DNA from: Camellia lanceoleosa | Lineage: Eukaryota; Streptophyta; Magnoliopsida; Ericales; Theaceae | Assembly: GCA_025200525.1 (NCBI GenBank) | Contig: CM045758.1 | Coordinates: 61,692,649 to 61,756,648, forward strand | Length of the DNA stretch: 64,000 bases | Direction: 5' to 3' | Shown here: positions 13,060 through 25,550 of the stretch, in pieces | How positions within the stretch are numbered: the first letter of the stretch is position 1 | How the letters are laid out: each line of letters begins with the position of its first letter | Made by a program: the position numbers and the translations under genes | Notes under the pieces: generated by a model | The model's input: the letters and a program-made list of their open reading frames with translations, nothing else | Databases searched by the model: none | Told to the model about the DNA's origin: nothing

Positions 13060-13403
13060 CTATGTTACGTGGACTGGGATACAGGTGTCAAATGTGGGTA
13101 TGTATCTAAAGGTCAGAGTTTTCAAACCATAAATTTAAGGGTCATGGACTCGGCAAAAACAAATGTCATATTATATATTTTTAATCAAGTATGTGAGATA
13201 AAATGGTGCTATATGTAACTTACAGTGTCAAAAAGACATTTATTGCAACTATACAACAATATGTACATATAATAATAGTGTTACATACAATTATATAAAA
13301 AGTGTCTGTTGAAAAGTAGCTAACACATATCACATACTCTTATCTTAATGTCGGGTGTCCGACACGGGTATTTGATTTATTTTAAAGAGTCCGCGTAACA
13401 TAG
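13060..13403. mobile_element. MITE with CTATGTTACG(T/C)GGACT terminal inverted repeats, in a ZPR1 intron
   Basis: The left end CTATGTTACGTGGACT at 13060 matches the complement of AGTCCGCGTAACATAG at 13388-13403 with one mismatch. The interior contains GTGTCCGACACGGGTA. No clear target duplication. Just to its left (12850-12975) is a fragment starting GGGCCTGTTTG of the family described at 15152. Confidence 0.65.
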
Positions 13404-14405
13404 ACAATTACCATAGGCAGCCCATTAAAGCTACAACAAACAGCACATACAACAGAAATACCACAATGAAGATCAAATTAATTAAACTCTCTTGTGCTAG
13501 AAATTTGCACAAGAATTTTAGCTTCAAAAGCAGATTTCTTGTAATATTTGAGGGTCCTCCCAAGTCTTAGCAGGGGGTTTGGAGGACATCCTCTCTACAG
13601 TTCAAATATCATTATATTTTTACTATAATCAGACCTAAAGCAGACACTTATGTAATGTATTATGTCATTTTATAGATTTAAATGTTAATGGGTGTGGGCA
13701 GGCACTTACGGGTTCTCAATGAAACTATTGCCAGCAGGATCATCAAGAATGATTGTAAAGGATGACTCGCCTTTTGCACAAGCCCTCAATTTTGGCAAGA
13801 ATCGGTCAATTGCTTCAGCAGATTGGGGATCCACTTTCTGAAAAGCAGAAGATAGGTTGTAAGGGAACCTAAGAAGGAGGAGGAGGAAGATGAAGAAAAA
13901 TGGCTAGTGAGTTCAAATTAACATGTACCTTTCTTTCTTCTTGAAGGGCCTCTATTTCATCCGCAGCTCGTAACAATATCCCTTCCACCTGGAAAACAGA
14001 CAGCAGGGGTGGGGTTAATAGTGTACAAAGATAAGCATCCAAATAAATAACACAGATTATGTGGAAAAGAATAACACAAGATCAAACATGTTGACTCAAA
14101 ACTGCATGAAAAGAAGAAAAAAAGGGGGTTTTATTCAAAATTCATGCACAATGCACCAGCAATCTTGGAGAATATACTGAACTTTTAACTTATAAATTGA
14201 GCGACTCCTCAGCACTACTCACTTCAGAATTCTGACTTAACAAAATATTACTAGTTTAACATGACTGGACATCAGTTATACGAATAGACATATAGGAACG
14301 AAGAGTTAATGGCCAAGGTAAGACAAAGAGTAGAGAAATATAATCACGATAGCATGTTACACACAGCAGAACTATTTATCGAAGTTATTATCCAAATGAT
14401 GAGAT

Positions 14406-14435
14406 GGGATGGGATGGGATGGGATGGGATGGGAT
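14406..14435. repeat. (GGGAT)6 minisatellite
   Basis: Six perfect copies of GGGAT within a ZPR1 intron. It is not the plant telomere motif. Confidence 0.95.
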
Positions 14436-15151
14436 GATATTAATTCCTACTCTCCAAGTGGCTTCTACATGTGATGCACCCAAACAAAACCAAAGAAAAG
14501 GAAAAATCCATCAACGGGAGATATCACCAATGCATTTCTTATCACGAAAAATGTAATAATTTGAAGAGAAAAAAAATACAGAAAAAAGTCCCACTTGATA
14601 CAATACCTTTTTTAACACTCTGGTGTAACTACCATTGCAAAATCTATATCTGACAGAAATAAGATCATAAAAAGTTGCACGTGTATGGGAAGAAAGTACC
14701 AATTGTTAGTGGCAACCAGTCAAATTGCTCACATAATGTGTAAACATCTTGGCAAAAGGTAATACATAAACAAAAGGACAGTTAAGCATCATAAGTACAG
14801 AAGATAATATGAAATTAGGAGTAGGTTATAAAAGGAGATACCGTAGACAGAGATCCACGCTGAGCCTCTGAAGGAATCTCAAAATCCAGTTCAGGAATCT
14901 ATAAAAACCAATGATAGAAAAATGCAAATCTCTTAGATCATAATAACAATTCAAAGATGTTAATGATAAACAATGCATACAGGGAGGTCACACAGATCAA
15001 TAGTCATCAATCATAACTGACAAATAAGTACAACACCAATAATACATGCAAGATTCGTAACACTAGAAGTGTAATTTTGTTATTATTAGAAGGGGGCTGC
15101 CAATGATCAGAAAGCATCCTTTTATAAAGAGATGAAACTAGTAGATACAAT

Positions 15152-15612
15152 GGTCCCGTTTGATAGAGCAGTGGGAAAGTGATTATAGCTTATAATTTAA
15201 CAGCTTATAGCTTATAACTGTGAACATAAGCTGATTTTTGACTTATAAATTAAGCTTTTCCTCCCCCACTCAAAGAATAAGTTGATTTTTGACTTACAAA
15301 AAGCTATAAGCTGTATTGTTAAGCTGAACCAAATACATCAAAATAGCTTAAATTAAGCTAAAAGTTGGAATAAGCTGGAAATAAGTCCTACCAAATGGCC
15401 TATAGCTTATAGCTTAACAGCTTATAGTTGTGAACATAAGCTGATTTTTGACTTATAAATTAAGTTTCTCCTCCCCCACTCAAAGAATAAGTTGATTTTT
15501 GACTTACAAAAAGTTATAAGTTGTATTGTTAAGCTGAACCAAACACATCAAAATAGCTTAAATTAAGCTAAAAGCTGAAATAAGCTGGAAATAAGCTCTA
15601 CCAAACAGGGCC
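15152..15612. mobile_element. MITE of the GGNCCNGTTTG family with internal duplication
   Basis: Ends are GGTCCCGTTTG (15152) and the complementary CAAACAGGGCC (15602-15612), with AAT on both sides (15149-15151, 15613-15615). The interior contains a segment of about 200 bp repeated twice (AGCTTATAACTGTGAACATAAGCTG and its neighbour, near 15200 and 15410), rich in AGCTTATA palindromes. Relatives are at 12850 and 55160. Confidence 0.7.
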
Positions 15613-17265
15613 AATGATTAGAAAGAGAACTAATATACTTTGTTTACAATAAACTAAATGGGTTGGGGGAGAAATCTAGGGAAATCAAAGGAAACAAGGG
15701 TCCCACCCAATAAAAATATATGTATGTGTATGTAGAACAGCCATCATAGACATATGTAAACAATCCAGTCATTATTTGAACATTCAAACCAGCAGACTGC
15801 CAAGTCTAGTTTACTCAATATAATTTTACTAAAATAATGCCAATAGAATAAGAAAATTGTATAGTTGACGAAAGTCAAGTTAAAAGTGGAACCCAAAATA
15901 TACCTTAATAGTGGCCGTGTCAGATTTCACTACTTGCCAATTGAGCATCTGCATAGAATAACTCCATTAGTATAACACTTTAAAAATTTTACTTTCCTAA
16001 AAACTTTGTAAAACAGTTAAGCCATTCGCAAAAGTTTGTATGTGTATCATTTGCAAGTAAGAGCAGTGCGACTTACATTTTGCTTGAAAATAGAGAAACA
16101 ATTTTGTAGTGCAAAAGTTTGTATGTATATACCAAGAACAACAATGATAACGATGACAACAACAAGAGAAGGAAGAGCTCGAGAGCAGATGTACGAGCTA
16201 CACCTAAAAACTCACAAAGGTGTGGATGGTGTTAGAAAATTTAAAATTACAAACCAGCTAGAAAGAAACCCCCTGAGACTGAGAGTAACCCCAAACTAAA
16301 GATAAGTAGGAGAAATCATTGTTGCATCAGTGAGGAACACATAACAAATGCAAATTACATACTCAAATGTGGGAGAGGACGGCTAAAATGATGAGTGCAG
16401 TTCGTATGAACATATTTACAACCACATTTTTACTCAACTTTGGATGAAACCAAGTAGCTGAAAAGCATAAATTCAAAGAAGTCACTGTGCCGTAAAGGTA
16501 GACAAAACATCTTAAAAAGTGATTGTATCTTTCTTTAAATTATCTAACAACTAGTAGAACTTGAAAATGATTTCAAATACACAAGAAACTACTATCATAA
16601 GTTCTCAAGCAGGAGTAAAAATTAGCCAATATACGGTCTTCAACTGTTAGGAAAGTGGTCTGGAATTAAGTTCAAAGCTCAAATAGACAATATAAATAGT
16701 TCCAATTTTCATCATTTTCACAAGTAAGAAATCCGCAAAGAGGCACATCACAACAGGGGCTTAACGAAATTAAATTTCATTACAAACAAATATTTTATTA
16801 TATTTTGACCAACTACTTAGTTTAGCTTAATGAGCATCTTTTCATTAAAAAACAACAGCATAGTTTGATAAATGCAAAATTATATAACTTAAAAGTGCTT
16901 CATTTTATAAAAGTTCATTCTACATGAGACAACCTTTTGATCACCTGGTGGAAAGTTCAATTGATAATGACACCCTCGGGGCTGGAGCTCACCAGCAAAC
17001 TGCACTTCATTGTTCCTACAGATAGACCAGACAGATAACATAAGGACCTGTTAGAAAAGACAAATTGACCTAAATATGATAAAGATTCTCATAATTGTAA
17101 AGGGCGTAAAAATAACTACCTCTCACCACAATGTGGACACTCAAAGGCTGACAACAAGATCTGCGAGTAGAAAGAATTTTACTATAGAAAGAAACCTTCA
17201 CATGATTGTCCATAAGCTCAAGACAAGAAAATGAAGCAGGCATGGCAACATCAAGCAAGCATGTA

Positions 17266-17268
<3 letters not shown>

Positions 17269-17328
<60 letters not shown>
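17269..17328. repeat. (GA)30 microsatellite in a ZPR1 intron
   Basis: About 60 bases of uninterrupted GA; CT on the ZPR1 coding strand. Confidence 0.97.
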
Positions 17329-17330
<2 letters not shown>

Positions 17331-17523
17331 CAACCCATTTTTCTAGGGTAGATTGTTAAAGCTTAACCCTTCATAACATAATGGAACTTTCTAAATAATA
17401 TAAAACTAAGGAAAGCAATAGCCTAGTAAAAGTAACAACAATAACATTCATGTTAACTTAAACCTTTCAAGTAGACAATATTCCCCAAAGATGGCAAAAG
17501 CATACCTTTCTGAAGTGCGGAAT

Positions 17524-18598
17524 TGTACGGGAAAGAAATTCACCTTCTCGTATAATCCTGTTGATCAAGTCTGCGTTCCTCTATACGTCGTCGTTCCACC
17601 ACCTGAAAACACAAACGTGAGCTGGCCGGCGGGGGTGTGCCGGAAACCTCTCCGATGCCTAAGTCAGTAAGCCAAACAAGAAGGCAAAAGCTCTGTGTAT
17701 TCAAGAAGCAAAAGTGTATTACCTCTCCAAAGGTGATATTGGTGAGCTTATATAGGCTTCGCGTGGCACAATCCTGGTAGGACTCTTACTCCTCCGTGCA
17801 CAGAGTCCTTCTAGGATTACTCCTCCTTACATAGAGTCCTTCTAGGATTCATACACCTAGAAGATAATGCTTATCCTCCAAAACCCCCCTCACTGCTTGA
17901 ACCAAGTGAGATGGTTTTACTTCGGCAAGTTGTCATACAACCGAAGTAACATTCCCTCGCCGGACTCCAACATGACCGAAGTAAACATGACTATGCTTAG
18001 CCGCAGAATAGGCCGAACCATCCTTAATTCGGCTCTTCCTTCTACTACTCTTACTTCGGCTTCTCATGTATAACCCATGGCGTGGTTAGGCCGAACTAAC
18101 ATGTTACGACCGGTCTAACTCCCATGCATCTTTAGACCGGTCTAACTTCAACCTTTTCTCGGACCGGACTAACTCCGAGGCGTTCTTGGACCGAACTAAC
18201 TTCAAGGCTTCTCTTGGACCGAACTAACCGTGAGTAAGCTTCTACCGCTTATCCAGAGCGAAGCCTACCAAGAGAAGCCATTACTCGACTTCGAAAGTGC
18301 CATGGCCGAGATAACTATCTCTACTCGATTGGTAACTTATAATCACGTTTGGACCGAGGTAACACTTGAAAAGTTTCTTCCACACTTGGCCCGAACTAAC
18401 ACTTGGACCGAGGTAAAAGTCCCTACCACACTTGGACCGAACTAACACTTAGACCGCCCACTTGCTAAACTTTTCTACCGTGGCCCATATTCGTTTAGTT
18501 CTTGGACCAAGTAAATCTATCCTTACCTCGGTCCATTACGCCCAATTTCCAAGTCTCCTCTTTAGCTCGGCCCAATTTAGATATAAATTACCCTCTCA
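17524..18598 (-). repeat. 3' LTR of the element in ZPR1
   Basis: Matches 22463-23537 over its whole length. Positions 18080-18450 contain about ten variants of GGACCGAACTAAC or GGACCGAGGTAAC, a short degenerate repeat within the LTR. Confidence 0.92.
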
Positions 18599-19626
18599 AT
18601 TGCCCTTAATTCCATCTCGCCATGCATGATTTGGGATTACTTGTTTCCAACCGAGCTAAACTTTAGCCTCCGTACTCCACAAAATTTGAACAGTCCTCAA
18701 CTCCGCCTCCGCGAAGCTTGTGTTCGTTGTTGCTGCTTTCATCTTCAGTGCCTTCAACCGGGCTACGAATCCTTTGTTCCACTTAGCCGAGCGAGGACTC
18801 CATTTATTTCACCTTTGTTTCTCTTAGCATGGTCCAACGATCCGTGCTTAATACTTTTCCTTTTTACTTTTCAAACTAACTAGGTTGGCCAGGCACCTCT
18901 TTGCATGCTTAACCGAGATACTGCGCGAACTATATCCTGCAATGTAAGGCTGCCAAAGACCTCTTCGTCAAGTGTGGGTGGGAAGCAACTGTAGCGCAAC
19001 TCGGTCATAGCCAAGAGACCGAGGTCTTCCTAAACCCTCATCCATATTTTATACCGAGTTCCATGGTGGAGTATGCAAATGCCATTCATCAAAAATTTCT
19101 TCAATATTGAGGAAGATGACGTATCCCAAGAGCTTGACAATAACGCCCAACTCGGTTGCCAGTCCAACTCTCCAACTCATATGGTCTCCATCTAACCCTT
19201 GCTTGCTGTGTCTGATGCGGTGTTTTCGACCTTTTTGTTTTATCCTGTATTTTCTTCTTGAAATCTTCGCTTCGATCTTTCTTTGGTTTGCTCCATGCTT
19301 GCAATCGCTTTCCAATTGTGATCTGAATGAAGTATAACATTTCCTGGCCGAGATACTTATCTCGGTCTTAGCCTTGAAATCAAGCTGGTCATACCTGCCA
19401 ACCTCTTTAGCCTAGGTTTTTACCTCAGCTGAAGATCACCAAAAGTTGTTCCAGCCAACCAGTCTTCAATCTAGACCCTCATCTCTACCAAGAGTATTAA
19501 AAGTTAGTTTTTCTAGCAAATCACGCCAACATGATTCTTATTTCTACCGAAGAAGAGCTTGATACTTGGCCATTCCTGCCAAACTCCTTTGGCTGAGGTA
19601 ACCATCATCCCGGCAAAAGAGTGTCC

Positions 19627-20395
19627 AAAAAATTTTTTGTTGGTCAAACCTGCCAACCACCTTTAGCCTAGGTCCTTACTTTGGCTAAAGGGTGCAAAAA
19701 AGTTTTTTGTTGGTCAAACCTGCCAACCACCTTTAGCCTAGGTCCTTACTTCGGCTAAAGGGTGCAAAAAAGTTTTTTGTTGGTCAAACCTGCCAACCAC
19801 CTTTAGCCTAGGTCCTTACTTCGGCTAAAGGGTGCAAAAAAGTTTTTTGTTGGTCAAACCTGCCAACCACCTTTAGCCTAGGTCCTTACCTCGGCTTAAA
19901 GGGTGCAAAAAGAGTTTTGTTGGTCAAACCTGCCAACCACCTTTAACCTAGGTCCTTACTTCGGCTAAAGGGTGCAAAAAAGTTTTTTGTTGGTCAAACT
20001 TGCCAACCACCTTTAGCCTAGGTCCTTACTTTGGCTAAAGGGTGCAAAAAAGTTTTTTGTTGGTCAAACCTGCCAACCACCTTTAGCCTAGGTCCTTACC
20101 TCGGCTTAAAGGGTGCAAAAAGAGTTTTGTTGGATAAAACCTGCCAACCACCTTTAGCCTAGGTCCTTACTTTGGCTAAAGGGTGCAAAAAAGTTTTTTG
20201 TTGGTCAAACCTGCCAACCACCTTTAGCCTAGGTCCTTACCTCGACTTAAAGGGTGCAAAAAGAGTTTTGTTGGTCAAACCTGCCAACCACTTTTAAACT
20301 AGATCCTGATCTTGGCTAAAGGGTGCAAAAAAGTTTTGTTGGTCAAACCTGCCAACCACCTTTAGCCTGGATCCTTATCTTGGCTTAGGAGATGT
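19627..20395. repeat. Tandem array, about 11 copies of a 70-bp unit
   Basis: TGGTCAAACCTGCCAACC recurs at about 19641, 19711, 19781, 19851, 19921, 19991, 20061, 20131, 20202, 20272 and 20340, a period of 70 bp. Later copies drift (AGATCCTGATCTTGG for AGGTCCTTACTTCGG). It lies between gag and the 3' LTR, where Tat-lineage elements often carry such arrays. Confidence 0.95.
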
Positions 20396-20859
20396 AAGTG
20401 TTGGTTTTTCCAGCCAACTCTGCTTTCAATGCCCCTCGCTCACTAAAACAACTTTTACAGAAGAAAATAATCTATGCTGAAAAGGGAACTACTTGTTTTA
20501 TTGAGGAAAATGTAAATTACAAGTACTCTATCGAACAGATAACTCGAGATTGGCAGTGTTCCATGGTCTGGGGATAGCCTTGTTGGCTCCATCCTCCAAG
20601 TGATATGCCCCTTTTTCAGCTAAACCAACCACTTTGTATGGTCCTTCCCTATTGGGCCCTAGCCTTCTCCGGGTTCTTTACATCTATCATTTCTCGCATC
20701 AAGTCTTCCACTGTTTTTTGTTCACCGCCTTGCTAACATCTCATGACACTCGTTGCTCTCAAGTTCTTCCTTTTATGTATTGGTCCAAGTGCCCACCGCT
20801 ACTAACTCCTCCAAATGTCGCTCAATGGCGTGCAATTTTTTAGTGCGGTGCCCTGCTCA

Positions 20860-22399
20860 TCATGGAAAGTGCACCGCGATCTTCGTCGTAGTCTTTTTGC
20901 GCTTCTCCCAACTTAGCGTGCCATCGGACGAAAGGTTCATTGCGATCTCACCGAGGATGCGATAGATCGGTTTTTGAACACCGTGGTAATGGCGGCGGAC
21001 TCTCCACCTCCTTTCATCCGGGTCCTCACCGTTGTCCTTCTTACCTCGCCGTCCTCGCTTGGACGTTCTACCGTGTTGACTTTTGTCGTAGTCTTTTATC
21101 CGGTATTGCGGTTGTGCAGATTTCGTTTTAGCGCTGGCCGCTACCGCCTTCCTCCACGCCAATATGTTGGTGTACTCTCTCCATCAAGGCTTCCATCGTA
21201 GAGGTGGCGCCATGGTAATTGAGTCCTCAACCCGCTTCCGATCGAAGACCTCTTTTATCTTCGCGATGGCGAGATTTGTGGGGCAATCTCCTATCGGTTG
21301 AAAGTTTCCCAATATCTTCCATTGTAGGATCTCAACGCCTCTTCGCCGCCTATGTCGATGGAGAGTAGCCGATCGATCTCCACCGTGTTTTGGTGTTCGC
21401 TCAACCTTGTAATGAACGCCTCGCTAATTGTGCCTGTGAAGTTATGCCGCCTTTGGTAGCTTTTCAAACCAAGTCAAGCCTAGGTCACCAAGGCTTGAGG
21501 GGAATAGGATGCACATTAAGGCCTCGTTCCGCCGGTATACAGCCATGACCTGGCGGAAGTGGCTTAAGTGCAAGTATGGGTCCGTCTTCCCCTCGTATGT
21601 AGTGAACTTAGGCTGTAGAAAGCCTGATGGTAGAGGCGCGTTCTCAATTGCTGGGACAAACGGTGAGGTCTGCAGCCTCGCCAATGCCTTGTCCGTTGGT
21701 TCGTAGGCCGGGCGCGGTTGTGGCATTCCAACCTCGACGCTTCCATGCGTCCGAGGAGCCAACCGCTAGGCGTAAACTCTACGGATCGCGTGCCTGGTGT
21801 CTTCCTGCATCGTGCTTTTTCTTTTAGCACGGTTCGTAGGTCGGACGATCCGGGCAACTCCGCTTGCCTCGACCTTGTTTGATGCGATGCGGCGCCAATA
21901 TGTGCTTCCTTCCGTAAGACCTTTCAGATCTCGCCTCTCGCACTGGAGGACGAGTTCTGGAAGATCTTGATTGCGTATCGCCTGTTCTGAGGCTTTTGTT
22001 CTCCGCTTGGGAGGGTGTAGAATTCCTACTACGACCCTCTGAGTGGCGAGGGGGCGTCTTGTTTGTGCGCCCCTCTCCTGTCGCCACTTCTTTTCCTTTC
22101 ACCTGGCGTTTGAGAGATTCCATGTCCGCCGCCATCCGCCGTATCAACTCGTCTTGTTCCCTGACGCGATCCTCCAGAGTTTGAGGATCCATCCTGCGCC
22201 TTTGCCTTTCTGGGCTTTGCGAACGAGAGGGATGAGGGCTGCTATTCCTCATTCGTCCCCTTGCATCCCTCCTGGAATTCTGTCTTTGTGATTCCAGGCT
22301 CGCCATGGGAGGGACCAAAGGTAGGCCTTCGCGCCTTGCACCTCCTTCTGGAGTTTGTCCGTCAATGGCGGACTGAGGAAGTTCTTCGTTGTTCGCCAT
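20860..22399 (-). pseudogene. Degenerate gag of the LTR element in ZPR1
   Basis: Starts with ATG at 22399 (MANNEELPQSAIDGQ), with an Arg/Ser/Gln-rich first 150 residues including RMAADMESLKRQ. In another frame (21442-21762) follows a typical retrotransposon gag core: FTTYEGKTDPYLHLSHFRQ, ALMCILFPSSLG and TWFEKLP. Downstream, pieces such as LLSIDIGG, ALRSYNGRYWETFN and PIYRILGEIAM show that gag continues to about 20860, broken by several frameshifts and stops. No zinc knuckle and no pol follow. The motif set is that of Ty3/gypsy gag, nearest the Tat group from memory. Confidence 0.8.
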
Positions 22400-22443
22400 T
22401 GATGTTTGAGAAAACTTGATCAAGAGGTTGTTCTTGTCGCCTT

Positions 22444-22461
22444 CTTCCCACGCGGCGCCAA
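22444..22461 (-). other. Primer-binding site of the LTR element in ZPR1
   Basis: TTGGCGCCGCGTGGGAAG on the minus strand, one base inside the 5' LTR. TGGCGCC is the conserved 3' acceptor-complementary start seen in many gypsy elements; the exact tRNA cannot be named. Confidence 0.6.
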
Positions 22462-22462
22462 T

Positions 22463-23537
22463 TGTACGGGAAAGAAATTCACCTTCTCGTATAATCCTGT
22501 TGATCAAGTCTGCGTTCCTCTACACGTCGTTCCACCACCTGAAAACACAAACGTGAGCTGGCCGGCGGGGGTGTGCTGGAAACCTCTCCGATGCCTAAGT
22601 CAGTAAGCCAGACAGGAAGGCAAAAGCTCTGTGTATTCAAGAAGCAAAAGTGTATTACCTTCCCAAAGGTGATATTGGTGAGCTTTATATAGGTTTCACA
22701 GGTGGCACAATCCTAGTAGGACTCTTACTCCTCCGCACGTAGTCCTTCTAGGATTACTCCTCCACATAGAGTCCTTCTAGGATTCATACACCTAGAAGAT
22801 AATGCTTATCCTCCAAAACCCCCCTCACTGCTTGAACCAAGTGAGATGGTTTTACTTCGGCAAGTTGTCATACAACCGAAGTAACATTCCCTCGCCGGAC
22901 TCCAACATGACCGAAGTAAACATGGCTATGCTTAGTCACAGAATAGGCGAACCATCCTTAATTCGGCTCTTCCTTCTACTACTCTTACTGCTTCTCATGT
23001 ATAACCCATGGCGTGGTTAGGCCGAACTAACATGTTACGACCGGTCTAACTCCCATGCATCTTTAGACCGGTCTAACTTCAACCTTTTCTCGGACCGGAC
23101 TAACTCCGAGGCGTTCTTGGACCGAACTAACTTCAAGGCTTCTCTTGGACCGAACTAACCGGAGTAAGCTTCTACCGCGCTATCCAGAGCGAAGCCTACC
23201 AAGAGAGGCCATTACTTCGACTTCGAGTGCCATGGCCGAGATAACTATCTCTACTCTGATTGGTAACTTATAATCACGTTTGGACCGAGGTAACACTTGA
23301 AAAAGTTTCTTCCACACTTGGCCCGAACTAACACTTGGACCGAGGTAAAAGTCCCTACCACACTTGGACCGAACTAACACTTAGACCGCGGCCCACTTGC
23401 TAGACTTTTCTACCGTGGCCCATATTCGTTTAGTTCTTGGACCGAAGTAAATCTGTCCTTACCTCGGTCCATTACGCGGCCCAATTTCCAAGTCTCCTCT
23501 TTAGCTCGGCCCAATTTAGATATAAATTACCCTCTCA
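22463..23537 (-). repeat. 5' LTR of the element in ZPR1
   Basis: Same length as the other LTR and nearly identical, with matched TG...CA ends on both strands. The target duplication GGAAT follows at 23538. Confidence 0.92.
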
Positions 23538-23869
23538 GGAATCAAAGTTAATAAAAACCTCGTTGTGCCCTGTTAACACCACCACATTAGACAACGTTCA
23601 GAAATTCATGATTGATATCCCATGATTACTAGAAGAAAGTAAATGCATGTAACTGCTATATTTTTTTTTGGAAGCATCTCAGCTTAATAATAAATATTAC
23701 ATTTGCCAATATGAATTAATGAAAAGCTTTTGATGAAACCAGGTAACCGAAAAGCAGAAATTCAGAAAAGGCTGACAAACCCCAATTATTGTGTTTTGAT
23801 ATTGACTGTGAAGGAGGGGTTTATGGAGCAAAAGCAAAAAAAGAAAAGGAAAAGTGAATGAAACTTCCG

Positions 23870-24180
23870 CTCCATTGGGCGAAAAACATTATTAACGGAA
23901 AACATTTTCTAAAAAAACTTTTTCCATAAAAATTTTTCTAGAAAAAACATTTTTCCATGTTTGGTGGTGGTGGCGGTGTAGTGGTGAGGTGGCAGCAGCA
24001 GTGATGGCAACGGTGATGGTGGTAGTGTGATAACATATTGGTAGTAGTTTGAAAAACATTTGTGAAAAATATTTACTGCCCAAATGGCTTCTTTTTTTGT
24101 TCACCATGGAAAATACTTTTTCATTTTTGTTTTCTAACATTTTTTGAAAAATATTTTCCATTCAAACAAACAGAGCATTA
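23870..24180. repeat. Imperfect inverted repeat, possible MITE
   Basis: GGAAAACATTTTCTAAAAAA near 23898 pairs imperfectly with TTTTTTGAAAAATATTTTCC near 24140, with GGTGGTGGTGG-rich sequence between. Ends and target duplication are unclear. It lies in ZPR1 intron 2. Confidence 0.4.
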
Positions 24181-25225
24181 AAAGATAATATTTTGCCACT
24201 TTTTCCTTCTCTTTTCTTCTGTTTGGTTGTTGCATTTCGTTTTTTTGTTTTATATTTTTATGAATTAAATCCTGAAAGCAACCCAATTTTGTTTCCTAAA
24301 CACAAAAACAAAAACAAAACAAGTGTTTAGTATTTCCCAAAAATTAAACATAAAACCAAAAAAAAAAACAAAAGAAACAATTTTGAGGAGCTTGGTTATC
24401 CCATAATCAAAATATGTGAAAAATACTATTTTGATTATCTAATCCATCCCTACAGTGAAATTTAGAAGATTATGAAGAACAAAAAAAAACAATCTTTCGG
24501 CATCGTCACATCCACAATAGTTTTAGAAACTAGTTCTACAAAATTACATAATCAGCATATATATATATAGAGAGAGAGAGGAGAGAAGATACATTTTGGC
24601 AGCAACGCATACAAAGGCTTTCGACCTGGTAAAGAGGAGCGTCATTGTCATCTGAAGATATAGCTTCGACCACTGATGTAAGGCCCTCAAAATATTACAT
24701 AAAACCCATCACTTTAGACATGCATTGATATAAAATAAACCAACCATTTCTATTCATCAGAGTAGTTCTTACAACAGTGTTACAAGTTAACAACAAAAGA
24801 AAATGCCCTACGGGCTTACAGTTTTCCAAGTCAACACTTGGTTACACAGAGTAGAGTACTAACTCAAATACATATAAAGCCCTTGGCTTGAAACCACATG
24901 TAACACATCAAGAGGGAAACAAAACATCAAAAGTTCCATTCGCCTCTAGCCTCCCAAGCTATATCCTTGGAGGTGGCAAGCTACCAGCACTGAAAATGAT
25001 ATTCTCAGATAGGGTGAGCTAATGACCAAGAGAAATACACTAAACCATATATGAACAATGACTAAAAGCTTAACAGGTGATAGATGGACAACACTTTTAC
25101 ATTCTTTCATAACACATTACAGATTCATTTTTCATTCCTTTTCAATTCTCTAACCATGGTTCGTAACCGACCAAATAACCGATATGAGACAAGAACTCAG
25201 ATTAAACATTTCCTCATTTCACAAT

Positions 25226-25550
25226 AGATAAGCATACTAGCTATATCAACACATCAACAGACAAGCATATGAGTCAGATCTACGAGTCCATCCCCATCTC
25301 CTCCCACACAAGAACTATATCACACTTCCAAAGATAAGCATATGAGCTGTATCATCACATCAATAGACAAGCATATGAGCTGTATCTACGGAGTCCATCC
25401 CCAATCTCCTCCCATACAAGAACTATATCACACTTCCAAAGATAAGCATATGAGCTGTATCATCACATCAATAGACAAGCATATGAATTTGTCGATCTAC
25501 GAGTCCATCCTCTATCTCCTCCCACACAACACCCGGTTTAGAGGTCCATC
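25226..25550. repeat. Three tandem copies of a 105-108 bp unit in ZPR1 intron 1
   Basis: AGATAAGCATATGAGCTGTA-type starts occur at about 25226, 25332 and 25440, each followed by CAAGCATATGA, GAGTCCATCC and CTCCTCCCA. Copies differ by substitutions and small indels. Confidence 0.85.

Larger units (their letters stand above)
17524..23537 (-). mobile_element. Non-autonomous LTR retrotransposon with gag only, inserted in a ZPR1 exon
   Basis: Two 1,075-bp LTRs (17524-18598 and 22463-23537) start with TGTACGGG and end with CCCTCTCA as written on the plus strand. The element is flanked by GGAAT on both sides (17519-17523, 23538-23542), a 5-bp target duplication. Gag runs on the minus strand, so the 5' LTR is the one at 22463-23537. 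Just inside it on the minus strand lies TTGGCGCCGCGTGGGAA, a likely primer-binding site. The 3.86-kb internal part has a broken gag (20860-22399) and then 2.2 kb without pol, including an 11-copy tandem repeat. I saw no protease, reverse transcriptase, RNase H or integrase motif. This is the layout of TR-GAG or Tat-derived non-autonomous elements. By eye the LTRs differ by about 15 substitutions and a similar number of short indels, so insertion is not recent but not ancient. Confidence 0.9.

Noticed and set aside
14406..14435. Possible interstitial telomere repeat
   Set aside because: The unit is GGGAT, not TTTAGGG.
18230..19340. Open frames on both strands near the 3' LTR
   Set aside because: They lie in LTR or non-coding internal sequence and show no retroviral domain.
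19627..20395. CRISPR-like repeat array
   Set aside because: The units abut without unique spacers; it is a tandem repeat in a plant retrotransposon.
21509..22291. Plus-strand frames opposite gag
   Set aside because: Mirror frames of the GC-rich gag ORF, which reads on the minus strand with clear motifs.
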